This document shows, one piece after another, positions 1 through 7,903 of a stretch of 46,396 bases of DNA. Within the stretch, counting starts at the first letter, position 1. The number at the start of each line of letters is the position of its first letter. This DNA comes from Candidatus Omnitrophota bacterium. GTDB lineage: Bacteria > Omnitrophota > Gorgyraeia > Gygaellales > Profunditerraquicolaceae. The position numbers were made by a program, and so were the translations under genes. The stretch lies in contig JADHYK010000003.1 of NCBI GenBank assembly GCA_016782485.1, positions 1 through 46,396 on the forward strand, read 5' to 3'. Under the pieces are notes generated by a model, which did no database searches, was not told the DNA's origin, and worked only from the letters and a program-made list of their open reading frames with translations.

Positions 1-2
1 CC

Positions 3-56
3 GACGGTGTTATCGGCCCCAGGACTCAAAACGCCTTAAGCGAATACCTGAACTAG
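3..56 (+). CDS. C-terminal end of a peptidoglycan-binding domain protein (5' partial)
   Basis: The window opens inside a reading frame whose last 17 residues run DGVIGPRTQNALSEYLN to a TAG at 54-56. The pattern G-x-I-G-P-x-T-x-x-A-L is the ending of the PG_binding_1 fold found at the end of cell-wall hydrolases and lytic transglycosylases. Only the tail is visible, so the catalytic part is unknown. The stop lies two bases before the next start codon, and the next gene is also a wall-type serine hydrolase, so the two are probably co-transcribed. Confidence 0.65.
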   Translation, partial: DGVIGPRTQNALSEYLN

Positions 57-58
57 TT

Positions 59-964
59 ATGTCCGGCAGAAAGTTATTTTTTATTCTGTGTTGTTTGGTT
101 TTTTTTCTGGCCCTTTCTCTGAATTTTCTTTTCGTATATCCCCGGCTAAAGCAGCAAAGGGTCCTGCTTGAGGAAAAAAAGGCCCGCTGGGTGCTTTTAA
201 GGCAGGATTTATTAAGCCAGGCCCGTGATTATAAAGGTAAAAGCGCTATTTTGGTTAAGGATCTGAAGATGAACTGGGAGATATCTTTGAATAAAGACAG
301 GCTTTTCCCTTCGGCCAGCCTGGTGAAAATTCCGATTATGGCGGCGGTTTTTAAAGCGGGACAAAGCGGCAAGATAAATCTGGAGAGCAAGCTAAAGCTA
401 AAGGCCTCTGACAAAGTCCCCGGCTCCGGTGAGTTAAAAAACATGGCGCCGGGCAGCGAATTCACAATAGAAGAGCTGGTAGAGCGCATGATTATCTCCA
501 GCGACAATACAGCTACCAATATGCTTATTGAATTGCTGGGTTTTGGTTTCCTGAACAACTCTTTCAGGGAATTCGGCCTCAAAAAGACCGACCTTGTGCG
601 CAAAATGATGGAGTTCGGCGGCAGGAAAAACGGGGTGGAAAATTATACTACTGCCGAGGACTTAAGCTATATACTGGAAAAGATTTACCGCAATCAGCTT
701 TGTAATACCTTTATTTCCCGGAAGTGCCAGGAGCTTCTGAAGCGGCAAAAGACCAGGGACCGTATCCCTGCCCTGCTGCCCGGCCATATAGTTGTCGCCC
801 ATAAAACGGGGCTGGAGATGAAGGTCTGCCATGATGTCGGGATAGTATATGCCCCGCAGGGCGACTTTTTAATCTGCGCATTGACCAGGGGCGTGGCAAA
901 TAGCCGGATATCCAAAAGATTCATTTCTAATACCGCATTGAAGGTCTATAATTATTACCGTTAG
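59..964 (+). CDS. Membrane-anchored class A beta-lactamase-like serine hydrolase
   Basis: The 301-residue product has an N-terminal membrane segment (about residues 5-27), a short helical linker, and a penicillin-recognising serine hydrolase domain. The three family motifs are present in order: SxxK at S87-K90 (SLVK), SDN at 148-150 and KTG at 249-251. This matches the Beta-lactamase2 (PF13354) family. An acidic residue lies in the omega-loop region (E185), but the usual class A ExxLN motif is not clear, so a wall-modifying or penicillin-binding role is at least as likely as antibiotic hydrolysis. The domain should face the periplasm. It sits directly after a peptidoglycan-binding protein. 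Confidence 0.8.
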   Translation: MSGRKLFFILCCLVFFLALSLNFLFVYPRLKQQRVLLEEKKARWVLLRQDLLSQARDYKGKSAILVKDLKMNWEISLNKDRLFPSASLVKIPIMAAVFKAGQSGKINLESKLKLKASDKVPGSGELKNMAPGSEFTIEELVERMIISSDNTATNMLIELLGFGFLNNSFREFGLKKTDLVRKMMEFGGRKNGVENYTTAEDLSYILEKIYRNQLCNTFISRKCQELLKRQKTRDRIPALLPGHIVVAHKTGLEMKVCHDVGIVYAPQGDFLICALTRGVANSRISKRFISNTALKVYNYYR

Positions 965-984
965 CAAGGAACAGGAGGAGGCCT

Positions 985-1293
985 ATGTTTATCTTCGCCA
1001 ATCTCATAAACACCGCAGCGTATATTCTGGATATTGCACTGATGATTTTATGGTGGCTGATATTAGTCCGCGCTATAATAAGCTGGGTTAACCCCGATCC
1101 CCGCAATCCCCTGGTGCAGTTTCTATACAAGACTACCGAACCCATACTTTATCCGATCAGGAAGATGCTGCCGGGGAGCTTAAAGTTTGGCATCGATATC
1201 TCGCCGATAATTGCCTTCCTGATAATCATGTTCCTGAAATCGTTTTTAATCAGGACCCTGGTTGATATAAGTTTGAAGTTAAGGGGCCTTTAG
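985..1293 (+). CDS. YggT family membrane protein
   Basis: This 102-residue protein has two hydrophobic segments (about residues 10-35 and 70-95) around the conserved stretch LVRAIISWVNPDPRNP and a T-E-P-I-L-Y-P-I-R motif. That arrangement is diagnostic of the YggT family (PF02325). The family is linked to membrane or division-associated roles and, in some bacteria, osmotic tolerance, but its biochemistry is not settled. A good Shine-Dalgarno (AGGAGGAGG) precedes the ATG. It follows the serine hydrolase by 20 bases. Confidence 0.88.
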   Translation: MFIFANLINTAAYILDIALMILWWLILVRAIISWVNPDPRNPLVQFLYKTTEPILYPIRKMLPGSLKFGIDISPIIAFLIIMFLKSFLIRTLVDISLKLRGL

Positions 1294-1333
1294 CCGAAAA
1301 AGGGAATCTGGATATTTAGTGACAAAAATAGGC

Positions 1334-1361
1334 TTGACACGGGTATAAAAGCGTGTATTAT
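1334..1361 (+). promoter_or_regulatory. Sigma-70-type promoter for the coiled-coil protein gene
   Basis: A perfect -35 TTGACA (1334-1339) is separated by 16 bases from a -10 TATTAT (1356-1361). Transcription would start near 1368 and leave a leader of about 75 bases before the ATG at 1444. Confidence 0.65.
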
Positions 1362-1443
1362 ATGCTTATATATTAATTTCTCTTCCGCAACTCCTTTATT
1401 TAACCAAGACAATTAAAAAAATCAGGAAAACAGGCCAAACGAT

Positions 1444-2694
1444 ATGAAAAAAATTCCACTCTTAATAAAAACTTTTTTAATCTTTTTCATTTTTAACGTA
1501 ATTCCTCTGCCTATAAATGCCCAGAATAGCCACCAGAATGCCTGGCCTATGGCAACCTTTCTTTACGATTATGCAAAAGTGCTTTACGAACGGGGCGATT
1601 TCCTAAACGCCAGGCATGAGTTCAACACGCTATTGATTATCGACCCCAATAATGCCCTGGCAAAGCATTACCTGAAGAAAATGAGCCCGGTTAAAGAATT
1701 GCCACAGGTCAGCGAAAGAAGAAGGCCTGAGGCAGAACCAGGAATCAGGCCTGAGGCAGGACTCAGGGAAGAAAACAGATGGTTGCGGGCTGCCGTAAGC
1801 CAATTCAGGGAGGAGATTGTAGATAAGAGTATGAGGATTGCCAGCCTTAAGAAAGAGAGAGAGGAGGGCGCAGAAGGCGATGCAGCGTCGAGAGAAAAAC
1901 AGATTGACCAGGCATTGTCGGATGCAGAACGCTATGTTTGCCGGATTAATGAATATGCGCAGGAGATTCGCGGCAGGCAGCAGGCGTTCAGGGCTGCTCT
2001 CCAGGAGAAAGAGATCGAGGCCGCCGAGAAGGACCGGCAGCTCGATTCACTCAGAGAGCACCTAAGGCGCCTTGAGGATGAAAACCTGGATAAAAACAGG
2101 CAGATCGCACAGCTGCAGGCATTCAAGGACCTGGAAATAGCAGATTTTAAAGCAAGGGCGGCTGAGGTGAGGGATCTTTTACAGGCGCAGGAGATGGAGA
2201 TTGCCGCATTAAACAGGGAATTAGAACTGCAGCAGCAGGGCATGGATAAGCGGCTGTTGGAGAGGGAGCTGGAACTGGCCGCAAAATATACAGAAATAGA
2301 GAAGCTGAATATCCGCCTGGACGAAACTAATTTGCAGTTAGCTCAGGCAGAAAAGGACAAGCTCGATAACCAACTCTGGATTGAGCAATTACACAATACA
2401 GTTAAACAGCTAGAGGGGGCATCCAGCGATCAATTAGCTAAATACCTGAAAAAATTAAATTCGCTCGAAGATTCCCTGAAGGCAAAGGAAACTGAATTAG
2501 CCCGGTCAAGCAGGGATTTTGATTCGCGCAGCCAGGAATTACAGGGGCAGCTGTCTGCCAAATCTTCCGAGGCAGAAAAACTCAACAGTAAAATTAACGG
2601 CTGCCAGAAGAAGCTGGTCATCCTGGAAAATTCCCTTAAGGTCAAAGCCCGCGAATTAGCCGAATTAAAAAAGAAATTTGATTTGCGCAGATAA
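1444..2694 (+). CDS. Secreted TPR and coiled-coil protein, function unknown
   Basis: The 416-residue product starts with a signal peptide (KK, hydrophobic core, cleavage probably after INA near residue 26). A short TPR-like unit follows at about 38-75 (YAKVLYERGDFLNARHEF, then LLIIDPNNALAKHYL). From about residue 100 to the end it is a continuous, highly charged heptad-type coiled coil rich in E, K, Q, L and A. A periplasmic or envelope structural/scaffold role is plausible, but no family-specific motif is visible. It is transcribed from its own promoter and ends at a strong terminator. Confidence 0.7.
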   Translation: MKKIPLLIKTFLIFFIFNVIPLPINAQNSHQNAWPMATFLYDYAKVLYERGDFLNARHEFNTLLIIDPNNALAKHYLKKMSPVKELPQVSERRRPEAEPGIRPEAGLREENRWLRAAVSQFREEIVDKSMRIASLKKEREEGAEGDAASREKQIDQALSDAERYVCRINEYAQEIRGRQQAFRAALQEKEIEAAEKDRQLDSLREHLRRLEDENLDKNRQIAQLQAFKDLEIADFKARAAEVRDLLQAQEMEIAALNRELELQQQGMDKRLLERELELAAKYTEIEKLNIRLDETNLQLAQAEKDKLDNQLWIEQLHNTVKQLEGASSDQLAKYLKKLNSLEDSLKAKETELARSSRDFDSRSQELQGQLSAKSSEAEKLNSKINGCQKKLVILENSLKVKARELAELKKKFDLRR

Positions 2695-2723
2695 GAGTTA
2701 ACCTAACTCCCCCCGGCGCAATC

Positions 2724-2763
2724 AATAGGCCTCAAGAATATTTCTTGAGGCCTATTTGTTTTT
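2724..2763 (+). terminator. Strong rho-independent terminator
   Basis: A perfect 15-bp stem (2724-2738 pairing with 2742-2756) closes a 3-base loop and is followed by a T-rich tract (TGTTTTT). It ends the coiled-coil protein transcript. Its 3' arm also contributes the -35 hexamer of the next promoter. Confidence 0.85.
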
Positions 2764-2773
2764 AAGGTATAAT
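2745..2773 (+). promoter_or_regulatory. Promoter for the TTLRE-repeat lipoprotein, overlapping the terminator
   Basis: The -10 is a consensus TATAAT at 2768-2773. Exactly 17 bases upstream lies TTGAGG (2745-2750, 4 of 6 matches to the -35 consensus), which lies within the descending arm of the terminator hairpin. A GGGGGT ribosome-binding site follows before the ATG at 2801. Confidence 0.65.
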
Positions 2774-2800
2774 CTTGCTTGAGTTAAAAAGGGGGTAAAA

Positions 2801-3274
2801 ATGTTAAAAAAGAATGTTTTTTTATTATTTATTTTTTTATCCGTTCTTATCGCCTGCAGGCCCGCCGGTGCAGAGTTGCTTGAGAAAGGACAGAGTTCAG
2901 AGCAGGTGCTTACCTATGACCGGGATGCAGAAGGGGGCAATGTTGCTCAAGAGACCCCTCAGCCATATATGGGCGGCATAGAAGAGTACCCCTATACTAC
3001 CATGCCGGATACCACTCTCAGGGAAGACGCAACCGACGACACCGGGATTCAGGAATACCCTGCGCCTGATGTTACCCTCAGGGAGGACGTATTCGATGAC
3101 AGCGATGTTCAGGAGTCAGCCGGACCTGACACTACCCTCAGAGAGGTTCCGATGACAGAATCAGCCGGCCCGGATACGACCCTCAGGGAAAAGGCGACCG
3201 ACGACAGCGGGGTTCAGGAATCGGCAGAGCCTCCGACCCCGGACATCTTTGCCCCTAAAAAAAAGAGCTATTGA
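2801..3274 (+). CDS. Putative lipoprotein with PDTTLRE repeats
   Basis: The 157-residue protein begins with a signal peptide whose end reads LIAC (L16-C19), a plausible lipobox. An AGA cleavage site a few residues later is an alternative. The mature part is acidic and low in complexity. Four tandem units beginning P-D-[TV]-T-L-R-E occupy 3005-3064, 3065-3124, 3125-3169 and 3170-3229. Three are 20 residues and the third is 15. The C-terminus ends in a lysine cluster (KKKSY). I do not recognise a family. A disordered envelope-exposed linker or surface protein is the most that can be inferred. Confidence 0.65.
   Translation: MLKKNVFLLFIFLSVLIACRPAGAELLEKGQSSEQVLTYDRDAEGGNVAQETPQPYMGGIEEYPYTTMPDTTLREDATDDTGIQEYPAPDVTLREDVFDDSDVQESAGPDTTLREVPMTESAGPDTTLREKATDDSGVQESAEPPTPDIFAPKKKSY
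3005..3229 (+). repeat. Four coding tandem repeats (60, 60, 45, 60 bp)
   Basis: Each unit begins CCN-GA(T/C) followed by the codons for T/V-T-L-R-E and ends in Q-E-(Y/S)-(P/A)-(A/G). The third copy lacks 15 bases. The copies are diverged at the DNA level, so this is an old protein repeat and not a recent slippage. Confidence 0.8.
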
Positions 3275-3289
3275 CGGCAAAAGCAATAA

Positions 3290-4030
3290 ATGCTGAATAA
3301 GAAAAGATTTATCGTCCTGCTGGCTGTTCTGATCATCATCTATGCCGCGGGATATTTATTTTTAACTATCGCGCCGCTTCCTGCCTGGCTGGCGGCGATC
3401 TGGCAGAGACCGCTGCCCGATAAGGTTTTTAAAGGGGCGGCCTGGTTCAGGTTTGCAAAGGATGAAGAGCTGCGGGGATGGGAAGAAAAGATTTTTAAAG
3501 GCAGGGTTTTATATACTGTCGTTGGGGATCAAGAAGACGGCTATCTAAGTGCTTACAGCAATAATTCTGCTTCGGGACTCCTCTATTGGTTGAGTTTTGA
3601 CCCCAAGACACATCCAATGGTCAACTGGAGATGGAAGGTGATCAAATTCCCCGATAAGAAAGGGGGTGTAAACCAAGAGGGGGAGTGGGTAGAGAAAGAT
3701 GATTATGCGGCCAGGTTTTACGTTATTTTTCCCAGGTTTCCTTTTACCAGGGTCCAGTGCCTGGAGTACGTCTGGGATAAAGAAATCCCTGAGGGGACGG
3801 TTATCGAAAATGCGCTTTTTTCAAACTTAAAAATAATTGTCGCCGAATCGGGAGAGAAGAACCTGGGGAGATGGGTTCAGGAAGAAAGGAATGTCTACGA
3901 TGATTTCAGGAGAACCTTTGGAAGCAGGCCCGGCAAGGCCGGGGCAATTGCGATTATGACCGATTCGGATAACACGACAAGTACTGCCGAGGCGCAGTAC
4001 GACGACATAAAGGTGGGCTATGAAAAATAA
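3290..4030 (+). CDS. DUF3047 family protein, membrane-anchored
   Basis: The 246-residue protein has one N-terminal membrane segment (about residues 7-28) and an extracytoplasmic domain. Visible features match DUF3047 (PF11249): W-R-W-K-V around residue 113, D-D-Y-A-A-R-F-Y-V-I-F, the L-E-Y-V-W-D block, E-R-N-V-Y-D-D-F-R-R-x-F-G, and the M-T-D-S-D-N-T-T near the end followed by A-x-A-x-Y-D-D-I. The family's activity is unknown. The gene overlaps the next one by 11 bases, which suggests translational coupling. Confidence 0.75.
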   Translation: MLNKKRFIVLLAVLIIIYAAGYLFLTIAPLPAWLAAIWQRPLPDKVFKGAAWFRFAKDEELRGWEEKIFKGRVLYTVVGDQEDGYLSAYSNNSASGLLYWLSFDPKTHPMVNWRWKVIKFPDKKGGVNQEGEWVEKDDYAARFYVIFPRFPFTRVQCLEYVWDKEIPEGTVIENALFSNLKIIVAESGEKNLGRWVQEERNVYDDFRRTFGSRPGKAGAIAIMTDSDNTTSTAEAQYDDIKVGYEK

Positions 4031-4433
4031 TAAAAGAAAAAAGAAATACCTGGGGACTACTCTGCAGAACAAGTTGCTGATTTTAATCTTTGGCTCGGCG
4101 GTTATACCGGCGGCAATTATAGGCATCTGCATGTATTATCTGATTTTTACCCTGATGGCCTTGCAGATGGTAATTCCGGAGTTGATCGTCTATAATTTAG
4201 TGCCGGTATTGCATAAGATCAACGTGATTATCGCCATCGCGGTGCCGGTCATCCTGTTATTGGTATGGTTTATTGCGCTGGAGTTATCGCACCGTATCGT
4301 CGGTCCGGTTTACCGGATGGAGAGGGAGCTCGATGAGAGGATCAGCGGCGCAAAAAGCGGGCCGATTAACCTGCGTAAAAACGACGAATTTAAGGCTTTT
4401 GCGGAGAAGTTAAACCAACTGATTTGCAAGTAA
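4020..4433 (+). CDS. Two-helix membrane protein with a HAMP-like tail
   Basis: The 137-residue product has a basic N-terminus, membrane segments at about residues 20-45 and 65-92, and a cytoplasmic tail with the HAMP-like pattern of a proline (IVGPVYRMERELDE) followed by a charged amphipathic helix and a final D-E-F-x-x-F-A-E-K-L-N. No kinase, cyclase or chemotaxis output domain follows. It resembles the truncated membrane/HAMP proteins often found next to methyl-accepting proteins, but its role is unknown. It overlaps both neighbours by about 10 bases. Confidence 0.6.
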   Translation: MKNNKRKKKYLGTTLQNKLLILIFGSAVIPAAIIGICMYYLIFTLMALQMVIPELIVYNLVPVLHKINVIIAIAVPVILLLVWFIALELSHRIVGPVYRMERELDERISGAKSGPINLRKNDEFKAFAEKLNQLICK

Positions 4434-4801
4434 AAATTTATTACCACCATACAGACGCCGGTGGCGTAGTCTATTACGCCAGATACCTGGAGTTTCTGGA
4501 AGAGGCGCGCACGCTCTTGCTGGCAGAGCGGGGGGTTTCGGTCCGGGAGCTTGCTGAAGGCGGCACTCTTTTTGTGGTTGCCCGCCAGGAGATAGATTAT
4601 AAGTCTCCGGCTTTTTACGCCGATACCCTGCGGATATTAACGCGGCTAAGCAAGTTAGGCACGGCAAGCATGGAGTTTGAATGCGAGATAATAAACCAGC
4701 ATGAGCGGCTTATATCTTTAGCAAAGACAACCCTGGTTTGTGTCGGAAAAGACCTCAAGCCAAGGGCAATCCCCGCCGAGGTGCATAAAAAATTATCGTG
4801 A
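4424..4801 (+). CDS. YbgC-like acyl-CoA thioesterase (hotdog fold)
   Basis: This 125-residue protein carries the YbgC/4HBT signature Y-Y-H-H-T-D-A-G-G-V-V-Y-Y-A-R-Y. The catalytic aspartate is D11, equivalent to the Asp in the YbgC motif DTDAGGVVYH. The following F-L-E-E-A-R stretch is also typical. The start is TTG at 4424, inside the end of the preceding gene. Members of this family hydrolyse acyl-CoA thioesters and in many proteobacteria sit in tol-pal operons. Here the tol-like genes are 30 kb away, so the link is only by family. No in-frame ATG would preserve the motif. Confidence 0.85.
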   Translation: MQVKIYYHHTDAGGVVYYARYLEFLEEARTLLLAERGVSVRELAEGGTLFVVARQEIDYKSPAFYADTLRILTRLSKLGTASMEFECEIINQHERLISLAKTTLVCVGKDLKPRAIPAEVHKKLS

Positions 4802-5301
4802 TGGATTTAATCAAGGTTATTAAAGCCAGAAGAAGCATACGCGAATATAAAGACCGTCCTATCCCGAAAGAAATCCTCGCCGATTTAATAGATGCGGCCA
4901 GGTTTGCGCCCACTGCCAGAGGGGTCCAGCCGTGGGAGTTTATCGTCATTACCGAAGAGGCTACCCTGAAAAAAATCGCGGGATTGGCCGAAAACGGCCG
5001 CTTTATCGCTTCTGCCAGGGCCTGTATTGCGGTATTTTGCCGCGATACTAAATACTATCTGGAAGACGGCTGTGCCGCTACCCAGAATTTATTGCTTGCG
5101 GCAACCGGATACGGAATAGGCTCCTGTTGGGTGGCCGGGGATAAGAAACCCTATTGCGCCGAGGTCGCCGGGTTATTAAACGTTGCGGATTCATTAAAAC
5201 TGGTCAGCCTGGTTGCCCTGGGTTATCCTGCCGCAGAGGGCAGCTTTAAAGAGGCAGCTAAGAAAGGCCTCGATAAAATAATGCATTGGGAGAAATTCTA
5301 A
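4801..5301 (+). CDS. Nitroreductase family protein (FMN-dependent)
   Basis: The 166-residue protein opens with the family hallmark R-R-S-I-R-E-Y-K-D-R-P-I-P, followed by D-A-A-R-F-A-P-T-A-R-G-V-Q-P-W-E-F, which forms the FMN phosphate and isoalloxazine contacts. Later it has Q-N-L-L-L-A-A-T-G-Y-G-I-G-S-C-W and V-A-L-G-Y-P. The length fits the short nitroreductase class, which acts as a homodimer. A GTG at 4798 is in frame, but the ATG at 4801 is the better start. It overlaps the thioesterase stop by one base. The substrate cannot be told from sequence. Confidence 0.85.
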   Translation: MDLIKVIKARRSIREYKDRPIPKEILADLIDAARFAPTARGVQPWEFIVITEEATLKKIAGLAENGRFIASARACIAVFCRDTKYYLEDGCAATQNLLLAATGYGIGSCWVAGDKKPYCAEVAGLLNVADSLKLVSLVALGYPAAEGSFKEAAKKGLDKIMHWEKF

Positions 5302-5304
5302 GAG

Positions 5305-5556
5305 ATGCCCGGGCCTGTCTATAAGAAGAGCTCATTTGTTTTTTTCGGCCAATCCGGATGCCTGCTGGCGCTGGCAATAGCGTTCAATTTAATCTTTGGC
5401 TGGCTGCTCTTGCCGCCGCTTGCCTGGTTATCGCTGGAGGGAATTTTAATCCTCCTCTTCGTTATAAATGCTAAGATATTGATGAGAAAGATCTCCTCTT
5501 TATCTTGCCCGCCCGGGCGGCGTGATGAGGTCATAGACGTAGAGTCAGAGCCCTGA
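5305..5556 (+). CDS. Small two-helix membrane protein, unknown
   Basis: The 83-residue product has two hydrophobic stretches (about residues 15-38 and 40-58) and a charged C-terminal tail ending in DVESEP. It starts four bases after the nitroreductase stop and has no recognisable family motif. Close spacing to its neighbours and the membrane-like composition support it as a real gene. It may simply be the last gene of the upstream operon before hppA. Confidence 0.5.
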   Translation: MPGPVYKKSSFVFFGQSGCLLALAIAFNLIFGWLLLPPLAWLSLEGILILLFVINAKILMRKISSLSCPPGRRDEVIDVESEP

Positions 5557-5616
5557 AAATACGTTTATGGAAAAGGAAAACCGTGTATTTAAAATTTTTA
5601 AGAAAGGATAGCTAAG

Positions 5617-7716
5617 ATGGGTTTTGATTTATTGATACTGGCTCCGGTGGGTTCAATAACCGCGCTTTTATTTGCTGCTTACCTTGCGTTTTTTATTCTT
5701 AGAAAGGATGAGGGCAACGATACGATGAAAGAGATTGCCCGGGCGGTAAGGATAGGGTCAAGGGCGTACCTTAAAAGGCAGTATTTAGGCGTATCTTTAT
5801 TCTTTTTAGTGGTATTTTTTATCCTTCTGGGCCTGGCATTCAGGAATTACCTGGTTATCTTCGTACCCTTTGCCTTCCTTACCGGAGGGTTCTTTTCCGG
5901 CTTATCCGGGTTTATCGGGATGAGTATCGCCACCCAATCCTCCAACCGCACGGCTGCCGCAGCGATAAAAAGCCTGAACTCCGGCCTGCGCGTTGCTTTT
6001 TCAAGCGGAGCGGTGATGGGGATGGTGGTGGTGGGACTGGGGCTGTTGGATTTAAGTATCTGGTATTATTTCCTCGACTGGTATTATTCTTCACACCCTA
6101 TCCCCATAGGGACGGATAAAATTACCGCGATCACCTCTACCATGCTTTGTTTCGGGATGGGCGCCAGTTCGCAGGCCTTATTTGCCAGGGTAGGCGGCGG
6201 TATCTTTACCAAGGCCGCTGATGTGGGCGCGGACCTGGTCGGTAAAATAGAGGCGGGTATCCCGGAGGATGACCCGCGTAACCCCGCGGTAATCGCCGAT
6301 AACGTAGGCGATAACGTGGGAGATGTCGCGGGCATGGGGGCTGACCTTTACGAATCTTATGTAGGTTCTATCGTTGCTACTTCGGCTTTGGGTGTCGCTG
6401 CTGGCTTAGGCGTGTTGGGTGTAACCGTGCCTATGGTTATGGCAGCGGTAGGGGTGGTAGCGTCGATATTGGGGACATTTTTCGTCAGGAGCAGCGAAGA
6501 GGCAAAACAGAATGTTCTCTTAGCCGCTTTAAGAAAGGGTATTTTTATCAGCGCAATGTTAATAGCGGTGGGTGCTTATTTTCTGATTAAATTTACGCTG
6601 GGCCAGCAGCATATCGGGATTTACTGGTCGGTGGTTACCGGATTAATTGCCGGGGTTTTAATCGGGCTGTCTACGGAATATTATACATCAAGCAATTTTA
6701 AGCCTACGCGTTCTATCGCCGATGCCACCCTCACCGGGCCGGCAACCGTAATTATCAGCGGGATGGCAGTAGGGATGATGTCAACGGCCGTGCCGGTGCT
6801 GGTCGTAGGCAGTGCGATATTGTTGAGTTTCTTTTTTGCCGGGGGGACTGCGAATTTTGCGGCCGGCCTTTACGGTATAGGCATCTCTGCGGTAGGCATG
6901 CTTTCTACCTTAGGGATTACCCTGGCAACCGATGCTTATGGCCCGGTTGCCGATAACGCAGGCGGCAATGCCCAGATGGCGCATTTAGCTCCCGAGGTGA
7001 GAAGAAGGACCGATGCCCTGGACTCTTTAGGCAATACTACGGCGGCAACCGGTAAAGGTTTTGCCATCGGTTCGGCGGCGTTAACTGCCCTGGCATTGAT
7101 TGCCGCATACCGTGACCAGGTAGGGCTGCACGGAGGCAATTTAACCTGCAGCTTTATGAATCCGGCGGCCCTGGTAGGTTTATTTATCGGCGGGATGCTG
7201 CCTTTTCTCTTCTGCTCTCTGACCATGCGCGCGGTAGGCAGGGCAGCGGGTAAGATTGTAGTTGAGGTACGCAGGCAGTTTAAGGAGATCAGCGGCTTGA
7301 TGGAAGGAAAGGCAAAGCCGGATTATGCGGCCTGTGTTACTATTGCTACGGTCGCAGCGCAAAAAGAGATGGTTTTGCCTTCACTCCTGGCAATTATATC
7401 GCCTATCGCCATTGGTTTACTTATCGGGGTAGAGGCGGTTGTAGGCCTGTTAATCGGCGCGACAGTCTGCGGTTTTGTCCTGGCGGTGATGATGGCGAAC
7501 TCCGGCGGCGCCTGGGATAATGCCAAGAAATATATAGAAGAAGGCCATTACGGAGGCAAGGGGTCCCTGTCGCACAAGGCAGGTGTGGTGGGTGATACGG
7601 TAGGAGACCCGTTTAAAGACACCTCCGGCCCCAGCCTGAATATCCTGATTAAGCTGATGTCGATGGTCTCTATCGTTTTTGCCGCCTTCATCGTCTCCAA
7701 CTCCCTGCTCAAATAA
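5617..7716 (+). CDS. hppA: K+-dependent membrane-bound pyrophosphatase (H+ or Na+ pump)
   Basis: The 699-residue, multi-helix membrane enzyme couples hydrolysis of pyrophosphate to ion transport across the cytoplasmic membrane. Core motifs are intact: DVGADLVGK at about 202-210, [19 protein letters not shown] from about 228, and [10 protein letters not shown] from 472. In the last motif the residue after GNTT is Ala (A476) where K+-independent enzymes have Lys, and G479 follows, so this belongs to the K+-dependent class. Whether H+ or Na+ is moved cannot be decided by eye. The C-terminal [16 protein letters not shown] block is also present. A ribosome-binding site (AAAGGA) lies before the ATG. 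Confidence 0.96.
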   Translation: MGFDLLILAPVGSITALLFAAYLAFFILRKDEGNDTMKEIARAVRIGSRAYLKRQYLGVSLFFLVVFFILLGLAFRNYLVIFVPFAFLTGGFFSGLSGFIGMSIATQSSNRTAAAAIKSLNSGLRVAFSSGAVMGMVVVGLGLLDLSIWYYFLDWYYSSHPIPIGTDKITAITSTMLCFGMGASSQALFARVGGGIFTKAADVGADLVGKIEAGIPEDDPRNPAVIADNVGDNVGDVAGMGADLYESYVGSIVATSALGVAAGLGVLGVTVPMVMAAVGVVASILGTFFVRSSEEAKQNVLLAALRKGIFISAMLIAVGAYFLIKFTLGQQHIGIYWSVVTGLIAGVLIGLSTEYYTSSNFKPTRSIADATLTGPATVIISGMAVGMMSTAVPVLVVGSAILLSFFFAGGTANFAAGLYGIGISAVGMLSTLGITLATDAYGPVADNAGGNAQMAHLAPEVRRRTDALDSLGNTTAATGKGFAIGSAALTALALIAAYRDQVGLHGGNLTCSFMNPAALVGLFIGGMLPFLFCSLTMRAVGRAAGKIVVEVRRQFKEISGLMEGKAKPDYAACVTIATVAAQKEMVLPSLLAIISPIAIGLLIGVEAVVGLLIGATVCGFVLAVMMANSGGAWDNAKKYIEEGHYGGKGSLSHKAGVVGDTVGDPFKDTSGPSLNILIKLMSMVSIVFAAFIVSNSLLK

Positions 7717-7845
7717 AGGTTAGGTAGTTAGGTTAAGGTTAGGAAGCCGGTATGGTAGTTTGGTTAGGGTTAGGGTTTTTACATAACCTTAACCCAATTT
7801 TCAATACCGGCGTCTTAACCCTAACCCAATGACCTAACCCTTTAG
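7717..7845. repeat. Long imperfect inverted repeat of telomere-like G/T-rich units
   Basis: Immediately after the hppA stop, a run of GGTTAGG / GGTTAGGG-type units (7717-7777) is mirrored by CCTAACC-type units (7783-7840). GCCGGTAT (about 7746-7753) pairs with ATACCGGC (7804-7811). The arms are about 40 bases or more with mismatches. The whole can fold as one large hairpin and may act as a terminator or be a mobile palindrome. Unit spacing is close to 7 bases, as in other heptamer arrays of this window. Confidence 0.7.
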
Positions 7846-7888
7846 TTATAAAGGCATCTTTTTTAAATATAGATTTTTGCTCTTTTGA

Positions 7889-7897
7889 TGTTATAAT
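7889..7897 (+). promoter_or_regulatory. Extended -10 promoter giving a leaderless sigma-factor mRNA
   Basis: The sequence reads TG-T-TATAAT (TG at 7889-7890, TATAAT at 7892-7897) and the ATG starts at 7904, seven bases after the -10. There is no Shine-Dalgarno sequence in between. No convincing -35 is seen, as is usual for extended -10 promoters. Confidence 0.6.
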
Positions 7898-7903
7898 AAG
7901 ACT

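Noticed and set aside
59-964. Antibiotic-resistance beta-lactamase
   Set aside because: SxxK, SDN and KTG are present but the class A omega-loop motif is not clear, and the context is cell-wall maintenance; only the family-level call is safe.
7717-7845. True telomere or replicon end
   Set aside because: TTAGGG-like units are few, degenerate and arranged as an internal inverted repeat between ordinary genes.
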